Origin: JAJTFW01 sp964534995
Lineage (GTDB): Bacteria > Bacteroidota > Bacteroidia > AKYH767-A > OLB10
Length of the DNA: 16,242 bases
Direction of reading: 5' to 3'
NCBI GenBank assembly: GCA_964534995.1
Contig: CAZHSC010000076.1
Span: 1-16,242 of the forward strand
Below the pieces are notes generated by a model. The model searched no databases. It saw nothing but the letters and a program-made list of their open reading frames with translations, and was not told where the DNA came from. Every line of letters starts with the position of its first letter. The stretch's first letter is position 1. A program made the translations under genes and the position numbers. Below are positions 1 through 7,996 of this stretch, in pieces.

Positions 1-253
1 GAATATAAATCAAAAGAATAAGCTTAATCAAACTCACTCTGCATCTACCCTCTGCATCTCAGCGCCTCTACGTGAAACCCCTGAGAATATAAATCAAAAG
101 AATAATCTTAATCAAACTCACTCTGCATCCCCCCTCTGCGTCTCAGCGCCTCCGCGTGAAACCCCTGAGAATATAAATCAAAAGAAAAAGCTTAATCAAA
201 CTCACTCTGCATCTACCCTCTGCGTCTCAGCGCCTCCGCGAGAAACTCTTGAA
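1..253 (+). repeat. Three in-frame 84-bp tandem repeats
   Basis: Three consecutive 84-bp units lie at 2-85, 86-169 and 170-253. They differ by a few substitutions and no indels. Base 1 matches the last base of a unit, so the array probably continues to the left. Because 84 is divisible by 3, every unit reads through in one frame as 28 residues (starting NINQK, with LCVSAPPRE near the end), and this is the frame of the GxxExxY gene that follows. Each unit contains a GC-rich core that begins CTCTGCGTCTC and ends GTGAAACC or GAGAAAC (134-163 in the second unit, 218-246 in the third). The same core occurs inverted in the 150-bp repeats downstream. There are no spacers, so this is not a CRISPR array. 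Confidence 0.9.
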
Positions 254-370
254 GATAATAATCGGAATAAAAAATCCTATCTTTCAAAAAATTATCCCTT
301 TCCGGAAATATCATCTTGTTCAGAACCGGAGTCGAATTATAATACATACTCAGCCGAATCTCACAATAAT

Positions 371-733
371 TTGTCGGGAGAATTAGTAAATATCTTCTAT
401 AAGGTGCATTTAAACTTAGGTCCGGGATTATTGGAATCGGTATATGAAAAAGTAATATGTTATGAATTAGAAAAATTAAACATCCCCTTTAAGTATCAAT
501 GTGGAATACCTGTTATTTACGAGGGTCAAAAGATGGAGTTGGGATTTCGTGCAGATATTATTGTAGATGATAAAATTATCGTTGAAATCAAGTCAATAGA
601 GGCCATTGCTCCGGTCCACCATAAACAATTGTTGACATATTTGAAATTGGCAAATAAACGTTTAGGACTGCTGGTGAATTTCAATACAGCACTTATTAAA
701 GATGGAATTACACGAATTGTAAATAAATTATAG
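371..733 (+). CDS. GxxExxY protein, PD-(D/E)XK nuclease fold
   Basis: This is a 120-residue protein if the TTG at 371 is the start. The family signature is seen as G19-L-L-E22-S-V-Y25. The nuclease-fold pattern is also visible: D62 in FRADIIV, E72-I-K74 in VEIKS, and Q86xxxY90. The C-terminus KDGITRIVNKL is typical of the family. The biochemical role of GxxExxY proteins is not established; a DNase-like fold is known for the superfamily, and activity here is inference. The start is doubtful. No in-frame ATG or GTG exists between base 2 and 371, and the frame is open back to the window edge through the 84-bp repeats. The TTG falls a few residues inside the usual N-terminus, so the translated product may begin outside the window and carry the 28-residue repeats. 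The gene is followed by copies of its own 3' end. Confidence 0.8.
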   Translation: MSGELVNIFYKVHLNLGPGLLESVYEKVICYELEKLNIPFKYQCGIPVIYEGQKMELGFRADIIVDDKIIVEIKSIEAIAPVHHKQLLTYLKLANKRLGLLVNFNTALIKDGITRIVNKL

Positions 734-1536
734 TACGCATGGCGATATTCTGGTTTCACGCAGAGACGGGGAGACGCAGAGTTTAGGAAAACGCTGGACA
801 TATAAAATTGTAAAATTGTGCAACTGAAATGCAATATAAGATTTACTAAAAATGGAATCACACGAATTGTAAATAAATTATAGTGCACATAGCGATATTC
901 TGGTTTCACGCAGAGACGGGGAGACGCAGAGTTTAGGAAAACGCTGGACATATAAAATAGTAAAATTGTGCAACTGAAATGCAATATAATATTTACTAAA
1001 AATGATATTACACGAATTGTAAATAAATTATAGTACACATAGCGATATTCTGGTTTCACGCAGAGACGGGGAGACGCAGAGTTTAGGAAAACGCTGGACA
1101 TATAAAATTGTAAAATTGTGCAACTGAAATGCAATATAAGATTTACTAAAAATGGAATTACACGAATTGTAAATAAATTATAGTACGCATGGCGATATTC
1201 CGGTTTCACGCAGAGACGGGGAGACGCAGAGTTTAGGAAAACGCTGGACATATAAAATTGTAAAATTGTGCAACTGAAATGCAATATAAGATTTACTAAA
1301 AATGGAATCACACGAATTGTAAATAAATTATAGTACACATGGCGATATTCCGGTTTCACGCAGAGAGGGGGAGACGCAGAGTTTGGGAAGACGCTGGACA
1401 TATAAAATAGTAAAATTGTGCAACTGAAATTCAATATAATATTTACTAAAAATGGAATAACACGAATTGTAAATAAGTTTTAGTACGCATGGCGATATTC
1501 CGGTTTCACGCAGAGACTGGGAGACGCAGAGTTTGG
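691..1536. repeat. 150-bp tandem array, about 5.6 copies, carrying the gene's 3' end
   Basis: The anchor CACGAATTGT recurs at 711, 861, 1011, 1161, 1311 and 1461, exactly 150 bp apart. Each unit holds a copy of the last 12-14 codons and stop of the GxxExxY gene (reading K-N-G-I-T-R-I-V-N-K-L-stop or a close variant). A core follows that begins GGTTTCACGCAGAG and ends GAGACGCAGAG (752-781 in the first unit), then an A+T-rich tail. The last unit is cut short at about 1536, some 30 bp before cysS. The core is the reverse complement of the core in the upstream 84-bp units, about 26 of 30 bases by eye. The period is divisible by 3, which leaves a long minus-strand frame open (526-1434); this is most likely an artefact. 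Confidence 0.93.
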
Positions 1537-1569
1537 AGAGCCGCAGTAGAATGAAAATATTAGAAAATT

Positions 1570-3045
1570 ATGCAACATCCAATTTACATTACGAATTCAC
1601 TTTCACGACAGAAAGAACAATTTGTACCCTTAAATCCTCCGTTTGTGGGGCTGTATGTGTGCGGCCCTACCGTATATGGAGAAGCCCACCTGGGCCACGC
1701 CCGGCCGTATATCACATTTGATGTGCTGAGAAGGTACCTGACGCATCTGGGGTATAAAGTGCGTTATGTACGTAATATCACCGATGTGGGGCATCTCGAA
1801 AACGATGCCGATGAGGGAGAAGATAAAATTGCGAAGAAGGCACGCCTGGAACAACTGGAACCCATGGAAATCGTGGAGTTGTACACTAACAGTTTTCATG
1901 AGTCGATGCGTTTGCTGAACAATCAGCCTCCGGGAATCGAACCCAGAGCTTCCGGCCATATCATTGAACAGATTGAAATGATTAAGAAAATCATTGATAA
2001 CGGTTATGCATATGAGTCGAATGGATCGGTATATTTTGACGTTATGTCTTACAGCAAGACCAATGATTACGGTAAGCTCAGCGGCAGGATTATCGAAGAC
2101 CTCATTGCCGGTGCCGGGAATGAACGACGCGAGTTGGAAGGACAGGAGGAAAAGCGCAATCCCGCCGACTTCGCCCTTTGGAAAAAGGCCGCTCCTGAGC
2201 ATATCATGCGGTGGCCCTCTCCCTGGAGCGATGGCTTTCCGGGCTGGCACATCGAATGTTCGGCGATGAGTAAAAAATACCTGGGAGAAACCTTCGATAT
2301 ACACGGTGGGGGTATGGATCTCCTTTTTCCGCACCATGAAAGTGAAATCGCCCAATCGAAGGGAAGTTGCGGCAAAGCTCCCGTACGATATTGGATGCAT
2401 AACAACATGATCACCATCAATGGACAGAAGATGGGCAAATCACTGGGAAATTTTATCACCCTACGCGAGCTCTTCACCGGTGAACATAAACTCCTGCATC
2501 AGGCCTATTCTCCCATGGCCATTCGTTTTTTTATTCAACAGGCACATTACAGAAGCACGCTGGATTTCAGCAATGAAGGTCTGCAGGCGGCCGAAAAAGG
2601 ATTGGGCAGACTGATGGCTGCTGTTGAGCTTATCGAAAAGCTGAAGGCCTCCGCCACCTCCTCTGTGGACGTGCATTCATTGAGGGATAAGTGTTATGAA
2701 GCCATCAATGATGACCTGAATACCGCTATTGTCATATCACACCTTTTCGAAGCCGTTAGGATTGTTAATTCAGTACATGCAGGAACCGAACAACTGAATG
2801 CGGGGGATATCCTGCACCTGAAAGAGACATTGCATCTTTTTGTTTTCGATATTTTGGGTCTGGCTAAAGAAGAAAAGGCGGACGAAGCATCGCTCGATGG
2901 CGTCATGAAACTCCTGTTGACCCTACGCGCCGATGCAAAGGCCAGGAAAGACTTCGCTACCTCCGACCGTATTCGTGATGAACTGGTGAAAATGAACTTC
3001 GTAATCAAAGATGAAAAAGATGGAACAAGCTGGCAAAAAGCCTGA
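1570..3045 (+). CDS. cysS: Cysteinyl-tRNA synthetase
   Basis: CysRS is a class I aminoacyl-tRNA synthetase that charges tRNA-Cys with cysteine in the cytoplasm. The 491 residues fit the bacterial family length. The N-terminal catalytic domain shows YVCGPTVYG, the HIGH-equivalent HLGH at 40-43 and the KMSKS-equivalent KMGKS at 287-291. The four zinc ligands that confer cysteine specificity are in register with the E. coli enzyme: C31, C230, H255 and E259. The C-terminal third is the helical anticodon-binding (DALR-type) region. The ATG at 1570 is the first start after an in-frame TAG at 1561, and the N-terminus begins as usual for the family. No clear promoter is visible; the 150-bp repeat array ends about 30 bp upstream. 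The gene is followed immediately by a lipoprotein peptidase gene, probably co-transcribed. This is a housekeeping gene with no damage seen. Confidence 0.97.
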   Translation: MQHPIYITNSLSRQKEQFVPLNPPFVGLYVCGPTVYGEAHLGHARPYITFDVLRRYLTHLGYKVRYVRNITDVGHLENDADEGEDKIAKKARLEQLEPMEIVELYTNSFHESMRLLNNQPPGIEPRASGHIIEQIEMIKKIIDNGYAYESNGSVYFDVMSYSKTNDYGKLSGRIIEDLIAGAGNERRELEGQEEKRNPADFALWKKAAPEHIMRWPSPWSDGFPGWHIECSAMSKKYLGETFDIHGGGMDLLFPHHESEIAQSKGSCGKAPVRYWMHNNMITINGQKMGKSLGNFITLRELFTGEHKLLHQAYSPMAIRFFIQQAHYRSTLDFSNEGLQAAEKGLGRLMAAVELIEKLKASATSSVDVHSLRDKCYEAINDDLNTAIVISHLFEAVRIVNSVHAGTEQLNAGDILHLKETLHLFVFDILGLAKEEKADEASLDGVMKLLLTLRADAKARKDFATSDRIRDELVKMNFVIKDEKDGTSWQKA

Positions 3046-3049
3046 ACGG

Positions 3050-4051
3050 ATGCAGCGGTTTTACATGTATGTCTGGATGCTGGTAGTTTTTCTGATGGCC
3101 TGTAATTCAAATGAAAACAAGCAGCCGGATGCAGGGCATGACAGTAAGGCCTTAAGCACCGTGAAAGCCCCTGTCTTTAATGCTGACTCCGCCTTTTACT
3201 TCGTGAAACAACAGGTGGACTTCGGTCCCCGCGTGCCCAATACTCCGGCGCATGTAAATTGCGGTGACTGGCTGATATCAAAAATGAAAGCGTTTGCGGA
3301 TACCGTATTGGTACAGTCGTATAAAGTACGCGCCTTCGATGGCAATGTATTAAACAGCCGTAATATCATCGCTTCTTTTCGCCCTGACCTGGGGAACAGG
3401 ATTTTATTATGCGCACACTGGGATACGCGTCCTTTCGCCGACCGGGATGATGAAAGAAAGGAAGAAGCGATTGACGGAGCCAATGACGGTGCCAGCGCGG
3501 TGGGTGTTCTCCTGGAAGTAGCCCGGCAGCTGGAAGCCGCTGCACCCGGGCTGGGTGTAGATATTATTTTCTTTGACGCGGAGGATTACGGGCAACCCGA
3601 TAACAGTAAGTTTCCACCCATGGAAGACAGCTATTGCCTGGGTTCACAATACTGGGCGAAGAACCAGCACGTACCGGGTTATCAGGCCCGTTATGGCATT
3701 TTACTCGATATGGTGGGCGCATCTTACGCGAAGTTCACCCGTGAAGGTACTTCACAGCAATATGCTGGTGATATTGTGGATAAAGTATGGAAGATCGCCG
3801 CCGCATCCGGTTTCAGCCAGTATTTCATAGAGGAAAATACCAAAGGTATTATTGATGATCACTATTATATCAATCGCCTGGCAGGAATTAAATGTATTGA
3901 TATCATCCACTATGAATTCAGCAGCCCTTCCAATTTCTGGACGCACTGGCATACCCATGAAGACACTATTGATAAAATAGACAAAAAGACCCTGCACGCT
4001 GTAGGCCAGACGTTACTGGAAGTATTGTTCCGGGAAATATCCGCTTCCTGA
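3050..4051 (+). CDS. M28 metallopeptidase lipoprotein, glutaminyl-cyclase-like
   Basis: This is a predicted periplasm-facing lipoprotein. From the ATG at 3050 it begins with a short hydrophobic leader ending in a lipobox, LMAC, with the lipidated cysteine at residue 18. The M28 zinc site is readable: H in CAHWDTRPF (H123), D in DGANDG (D146), E in FFDAED (E178) and H in HWHTHEDT (H301). The motif arrangement, especially HWDTRPFADRD and LLDMVGA, resembles glutaminyl-peptide cyclotransferases, which form N-terminal pyroglutamate, more than general aminopeptidases. That assignment is inferred from motifs. An alternative ATG at 3011 would overlap cysS by 35 bp and add 13 charged residues; 3050, just after the cysS stop, gives a more compact lipoprotein signal. 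It is probably co-transcribed with cysS, with no functional link evident. Confidence 0.88.
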   Translation: MQRFYMYVWMLVVFLMACNSNENKQPDAGHDSKALSTVKAPVFNADSAFYFVKQQVDFGPRVPNTPAHVNCGDWLISKMKAFADTVLVQSYKVRAFDGNVLNSRNIIASFRPDLGNRILLCAHWDTRPFADRDDERKEEAIDGANDGASAVGVLLEVARQLEAAAPGLGVDIIFFDAEDYGQPDNSKFPPMEDSYCLGSQYWAKNQHVPGYQARYGILLDMVGASYAKFTREGTSQQYAGDIVDKVWKIAAASGFSQYFIEENTKGIIDDHYYINRLAGIKCIDIIHYEFSSPSNFWTHWHTHEDTIDKIDKKTLHAVGQTLLEVLFREISAS

Positions 4052-4222
4052 CCGGTGGTTCCGCTTTATTTTAAAAGGGGTGGATCTTTATCAGGATGCC
4101 TCTTTATTCTTCAGTATCAGTACCTGCAAGGGATTTACCATCAAATTGCCGGGCCGGACCCTTACTTACATGAGGGAGTGGTGAATTAATCTTTTTCATG
4201 GTAATGGAATCAAAGCATGCCG

Positions 4223-4230
4223 TAAATTTG
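4223..4230 (+). promoter_or_regulatory. Bacteroidota-type -7 element before the receptor gene
   Basis: TAAATTTG fits the Bacteroidota -7 consensus TAnnTTTG and ends 20 bp before the ATG at 4251. No convincing -33 TTG is seen at the usual spacing, so only the -7 box is claimed. It lies in a 199-bp non-coding gap (4052-4250) in which I see no other gene. Confidence 0.5.
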
Positions 4231-4250
4231 CAACTTCCTCATACATACCC

Positions 4251-6761
4251 ATGCGCATAGTCCTTTATATAACCCTGTTTACTTTCAACTTCCTGATGCT
4301 CCATGCACAGCAGCCTGCAGGACAGGGCCGGGACAGTGCGCGGTTTAAAGCGACGATGAAAGATTCTTCTTTCATGAAGAACATGGCCCCTGTGGGCAAG
4401 GTGATTGGTATCCTGAGGGATTCGTCAAGCCGTGAAGCCATGGAATTTGCTTCGGTAGTGTTGATGAAAGTAAGGGACAGCAGTGTGGCAGGGGGAGCCC
4501 TGACTGATGAAAAAGGACATTTCCGTATCGAAGACGTTATGCCGGGAAGGTATTTTATCAGGATCACTTCTATTGGCTACCGGCAGTTGGATTCAAAGCC
4601 TTTTATGCTGAACCCGCAGGAACCCCTGAAGGATTTCGGGAATGTGTGGATGCCTCCCTCACAGCGAATTTTGAAAGAAGCGGAAATAACAGGAGAGAAA
4701 GTGGAGTATGTTAATTCCCTCGACAAGAAAGTGTACAATGTAGATAAATCGCTCATCAATGCCGGGGGCTCTGTTTCTGAAGTGTTGCAGAATATCCCTT
4801 CCGTGAATGTGGATATCGATGGAAAAATCAGCCTTCGCGGCAGTGAACAGGTAACGATTTTAATTGACGGAAAACCTTCAGGTCTCACAGGGGATAACAG
4901 AGGCGCCATTCTTCAGCAATTGCCCGCCTCCAGTATTGAGCAAATTGAAGTGGTGACCAACCCATCTTCAAAATATGACGCAGAAGGAATGTCGGGCATC
5001 ATCAATATTAAAACCAGGAAGGATAAATCGCCGGGCTTAAACGGTGTCGTTTCGGCCGGTGCGGGTACCAATGACAAATACAATGCTTCCCTCAACCTTA
5101 ACCGGCGGACAAAAACGCACAATGCCTTTCTGAATTATTCTTTCCGTGACGACAGGAGGGATTTTGATTCGAATACGGAACGTACCAATACCTACAACGA
5201 CACTACCTCGTATTTTATTTCATCAGGCGATGGTTTTAATGATAACCTTTCACATACCCTCCGTGGAGGGATAGATTTTTACCTGGACGATTACAATACA
5301 CTGGGATTTTCCGGCGGCTACAATACACGGGATGAGAACCGCAGGGATCTTACTTTAACCAGCCTGCTGGACGCGGAAAGAAATCAGATAAGCGGATTTG
5401 ACCGCCTTACGAAATCGGATGAAAACAACAAGAGCACGGATGGAAGTATTGACTACCGGCGTACCTTTGCAGGAAGCAAGCGCGAACTTACTGCCAATGC
5501 GAATCTGAATGTTTTCGACCGGAGTTCAGCGAATACGCTTTTAACCCTTTTGGCAGACCCTCAGAGCGACCTCAGCCAGCGTATCAATACAGATAATGTT
5601 TCTTATAACGGTACCGCACAGGTGGATTATATTCTTCCGCAGGAAAATTCCAAATTCGAAACCGGATTGAAAGCTTCTTACCGTAACAACGACAGTCGTC
5701 AGCGTTCCGACCGCTATGACTTCGACAGTGCTGTGTGGAATCCGGATACATTATTTACCGATCGGTTTATTTTCAGCGAATGGGTGTATGCTGCCTACCT
5801 GCAGTGGAGCGGCCGCTGGAAAGTGTTTGAACTCAGCGCAGGGCTTCGCGCTGAACAAACCTTTATCGAAGGCAATTCAAAAAGCGCCGATACTTCTTTT
5901 ACACGTGATTTCCTGAACCTTTTTCCTTCGGGAGCGGTTAAATACTCCTTTAAAGAAGGCAGGGATATTCAGCTGAGCTACAGCCGACGTATCAACCGCC
6001 CCAGAGAACAACAGCTCAACCCGTTCAGAAATGTTTCGGATAGCCTCAATATTTTTATCGGCAATCCCGCTATCCTGCCCGAACTGACACATTCGCTGGA
6101 GTTCGGATATGTTGGCCGTTATGGTGAGCAGAATGTATCTGCCAATGTTTTTTACCGGTACACCATGGATAACTCACAGCGATTCAGAACCGTTGATACG
6201 GTTACCAATGTATCCACCCAGACTTTCCTGAATTATAAATCTACCGAAAACCTGGGCTTCGAACTTATTTTTCGTAATTCCTTCCTGAAGATTTTCAATA
6301 CTTCCGCGAGTTTTACTGTTTTCTACAATAAAGTGGATGCCACTAATGTGGAAAGCGATCTGGTAAGTGATGTGTGGAGTGGTGATTTCCGCGGATCAGT
6401 TTCGGCGAGGATAACCAGGCAACTTTCATTGCAGCTTACAGGCAATTACATGGCGCCACGTGAACAACCACAGGGTACTTTTCAGGGATTCAGCGGCATT
6501 GATTTTGGTTTTAAATACGATTTCAATGGTGGTAAATGGTCGGTGAATGGATCTGTTACCGATATCTTCGACTGGAGGGAAATGAAGGTGGATAACAGGG
6601 CGGATGGCGTTCGCCTTGAGTTTAACCGCAAGCGTGAGTCGCGCGTAGGAAGCATTACACTCAGTTACCGCTTTGGTAAATCGGATGTGGGTAAAGACCG
6701 TAAGCGGAATAGCCGTCAGAATGATCAGATGCAGCAGCAGAACGATATGATGGATTTTTGA
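4251..6761 (+). CDS. TonB-dependent-receptor-like outer-membrane beta-barrel protein
   Basis: This 836-residue outer-membrane protein starts with a signal peptide (about 1-19, ending LMLHA before QQ). Next comes a carboxypeptidase-regulatory-like Ig-fold domain (about 47-135, with GALTDEKGHFRIEDVMPG). A plug-like domain follows (about 150-260), with EVLQNIPSVNVDIDGKISLR, ILIDGKPSG and IEQIEVVTNPSSKYDAEG. The rest is a beta-barrel rich in alternating aromatic strands (about 260-810), as in the Bacteroidota outer-membrane barrel family (OMP_b-brl_3 type). The tail is Gln/Met/Asn-rich and ends MMDF. Such proteins are placed with TonB-dependent receptors, but the substrate is unknown, and no SusD-like partner or regulator is adjacent. 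The ATG at 4251 gives a normal signal peptide and lies 20 bp after a TAnnTTTG box. It stands alone, followed by a repeat array. Confidence 0.9.
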   Translation: MRIVLYITLFTFNFLMLHAQQPAGQGRDSARFKATMKDSSFMKNMAPVGKVIGILRDSSSREAMEFASVVLMKVRDSSVAGGALTDEKGHFRIEDVMPGRYFIRITSIGYRQLDSKPFMLNPQEPLKDFGNVWMPPSQRILKEAEITGEKVEYVNSLDKKVYNVDKSLINAGGSVSEVLQNIPSVNVDIDGKISLRGSEQVTILIDGKPSGLTGDNRGAILQQLPASSIEQIEVVTNPSSKYDAEGMSGIINIKTRKDKSPGLNGVVSAGAGTNDKYNASLNLNRRTKTHNAFLNYSFRDDRRDFDSNTERTNTYNDTTSYFISSGDGFNDNLSHTLRGGIDFYLDDYNTLGFSGGYNTRDENRRDLTLTSLLDAERNQISGFDRLTKSDENNKSTDGSIDYRRTFAGSKRELTANANLNVFDRSSANTLLTLLADPQSDLSQRINTDNVSYNGTAQVDYILPQENSKFETGLKASYRNNDSRQRSDRYDFDSAVWNPDTLFTDRFIFSEWVYAAYLQWSGRWKVFELSAGLRAEQTFIEGNSKSADTSFTRDFLNLFPSGAVKYSFKEGRDIQLSYSRRINRPREQQLNPFRNVSDSLNIFIGNPAILPELTHSLEFGYVGRYGEQNVSANVFYRYTMDNSQRFRTVDTVTNVSTQTFLNYKSTENLGFELIFRNSFLKIFNTSASFTVFYNKVDATNVESDLVSDVWSGDFRGSVSARITRQLSLQLTGNYMAPREQPQGTFQGFSGIDFGFKYDFNGGKWSVNGSVTDIFDWREMKVDNRADGVRLEFNRKRESRVGSITLSYRFGKSDVGKDRKRNSRQNDQMQQQNDMMDF

Positions 6762-6782
6762 GTAAAGGCAGGCTGGAGGGTG

Positions 6783-7100
6783 TAGGAATGTTTACGGTGG
6801 TACGGTGGGTGTTTACGGATGTACGGTGGGTGTTTACGAATGTACGGATAGGTGTTTACGAATGTACGAATAGGTACGAATGTACGGATGTAGGAATGTT
6901 TACGGATGTAGGAGTGTTTACGGATGTACGGTGGGTGTTTACGAATGTACGAATAGGTACGAATGTACGGTGGGTGTTTACGAATGTACGAATAGGTACG
7001 AATGTACGGATGTACGAATAGGTACGAATGTACGGATGTACTTTTATTTACGAATGTACGGATGTACGGATGGGTACGGATGTAGGGATGGGTACGGATA
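6783..7100. repeat. Degenerate GTACGRATGT repeat array
   Basis: About 320 bp between the receptor gene and the DODA gene consist of variants of GTACGGATGT and GTACGAATGT mixed with GGTGGGTGTTTACG and GAATAGGTAC. A higher-order 39-bp unit occurs twice back to back, starting at 6924 and 6963. No fixed single period holds across the block. Short frames run through it (6758-7021, 6880-7101) and encode only low-complexity repeats such as VFTNVRIGTNVR; they are not called as genes. The array occupies the upstream region of the DODA gene, so any promoter for that gene lies in or next to it. Confidence 0.88.
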
Positions 7101-7122
7101 AAGGTATCAGACAGAATTTAGT

Positions 7123-7995
7123 ATGCAGCGAAGAAAATTTATAAGGGACAGTACCATGATGGCAACAGGCTTATTATCATTGAATGAGTTTGCGTCACTG
7201 GCAACGGGATTGGCAGGTGAACGGCAACGCATGCCCGTGATGTTTGCTGGACATGGAAGCCCCATGAACGCTATTGAAGACAACGAATTCAGCCGTACCT
7301 GGAAGCAACTGGGCAACGCCCTTCCCCGGCCAAAGGCGATTCTGTGTGTTTCGGCGCACTGGATGACCTCCGGTGGCACCTTTGTAACGGCGATGGATAA
7401 TCCCCAAACGATTCATGACTTCGGTGGTTTTCCGCAGGAATTATTTGCCGCGCAATATCCCGCACCCGGAGCAGCTACATTTGCCCGGGAGACTATAGCG
7501 CTCGTAGATAAAACAACCCTCCAACCCAATCACGACTGGGGACTGGATCACGGTTGCTGGTCGGTGTTATTGCCGATGTTCCCAAAGGCAGATATTCCCG
7601 TTTTCCAGCTGAGCCTCGATCTCAATAAACCTCCGCAATGGCATTATGATCTGGCTCTGCAATTGAAAGCACTTCGCGAAAAAGGAGTATTGATTGTGGG
7701 TAGCGGAAACATAGTCCACAACCTCGGCATCATGAAATGGGGCGATACCGCCTACGACTGGGCACTGGAATTTGATCAATGGTCAAAGGACTGCATCTCT
7801 TCCGGTAACCATCAGGCATTGATCGATTACAGTAAAAGAGGAAAAGTCGCCCAACTCGCCATCCCCACCAACGAGCATTACCTCCCCTTACTCTATACAC
7901 TCGCGCTTCAGGATAAAAAAGACCAACTCAGCTTCTTCAATGAAAAGACGGTGATGGGATCCGTTTCCATGCGGTCGGTGTTGTTGAGTGAATAA
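7123..7995 (+). CDS. 4,5-DOPA dioxygenase extradiol-type protein (YgiD/DODA family), Tat-like leader
   Basis: This 290-residue protein belongs to the LigB-like extradiol ring-cleavage family, of which E. coli YgiD and plant DODA are members. These are metal enzymes opening catechol rings such as L-DOPA. The four metal-binding histidines are in register with YgiD: H44 (AGHGSPM), H79 (SAHW), H199 (NIVHN) and H252 (NEHYLPL). The true substrate is unknown. The N-terminus reads MQRRKFIRDS followed by a weakly hydrophobic stretch to about residue 30. This twin-arginine-like leader is absent from cytoplasmic YgiD and suggests export, which is inference. The stop is 1 bp from the stop of the convergent minus-strand gene. 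The last 144 bp recur as a direct copy at 12800-12943, so the 3' end of this gene may be of foreign origin. Confidence 0.9.
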   Translation: MQRRKFIRDSTMMATGLLSLNEFASLATGLAGERQRMPVMFAGHGSPMNAIEDNEFSRTWKQLGNALPRPKAILCVSAHWMTSGGTFVTAMDNPQTIHDFGGFPQELFAAQYPAPGAATFARETIALVDKTTLQPNHDWGLDHGCWSVLLPMFPKADIPVFQLSLDLNKPPQWHYDLALQLKALREKGVLIVGSGNIVHNLGIMKWGDTAYDWALEFDQWSKDCISSGNHQALIDYSKRGKVAQLAIPTNEHYLPLLYTLALQDKKDQLSFFNEKTVMGSVSMRSVLLSE

Positions 7996-7996
7996 C

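Noticed and set aside
526..1434. 302-codon minus-strand open frame with 50-residue repeats
   Set aside because: It is open because the repeat period (150 bp) is divisible by 3. It also runs antisense through half of the GxxExxY gene, and shows no signal peptide or recognisable domain.
1..1536. CRISPR array
   Set aside because: The units are contiguous tandem repeats of 84 and 150 bp with no short repeat/unique spacer alternation, and there are no cas genes.
1630..2477. Long minus-strand frames inside cysS
   Set aside because: They are antisense shadows of a well-supported gene, with no recognisable motifs.
6758..7101. Two short plus-strand frames between the receptor and DODA genes
   Set aside because: They encode only the low-complexity GTACGRATGT repeat in different frames. 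One begins with a TTG overlapping the receptor's stop.
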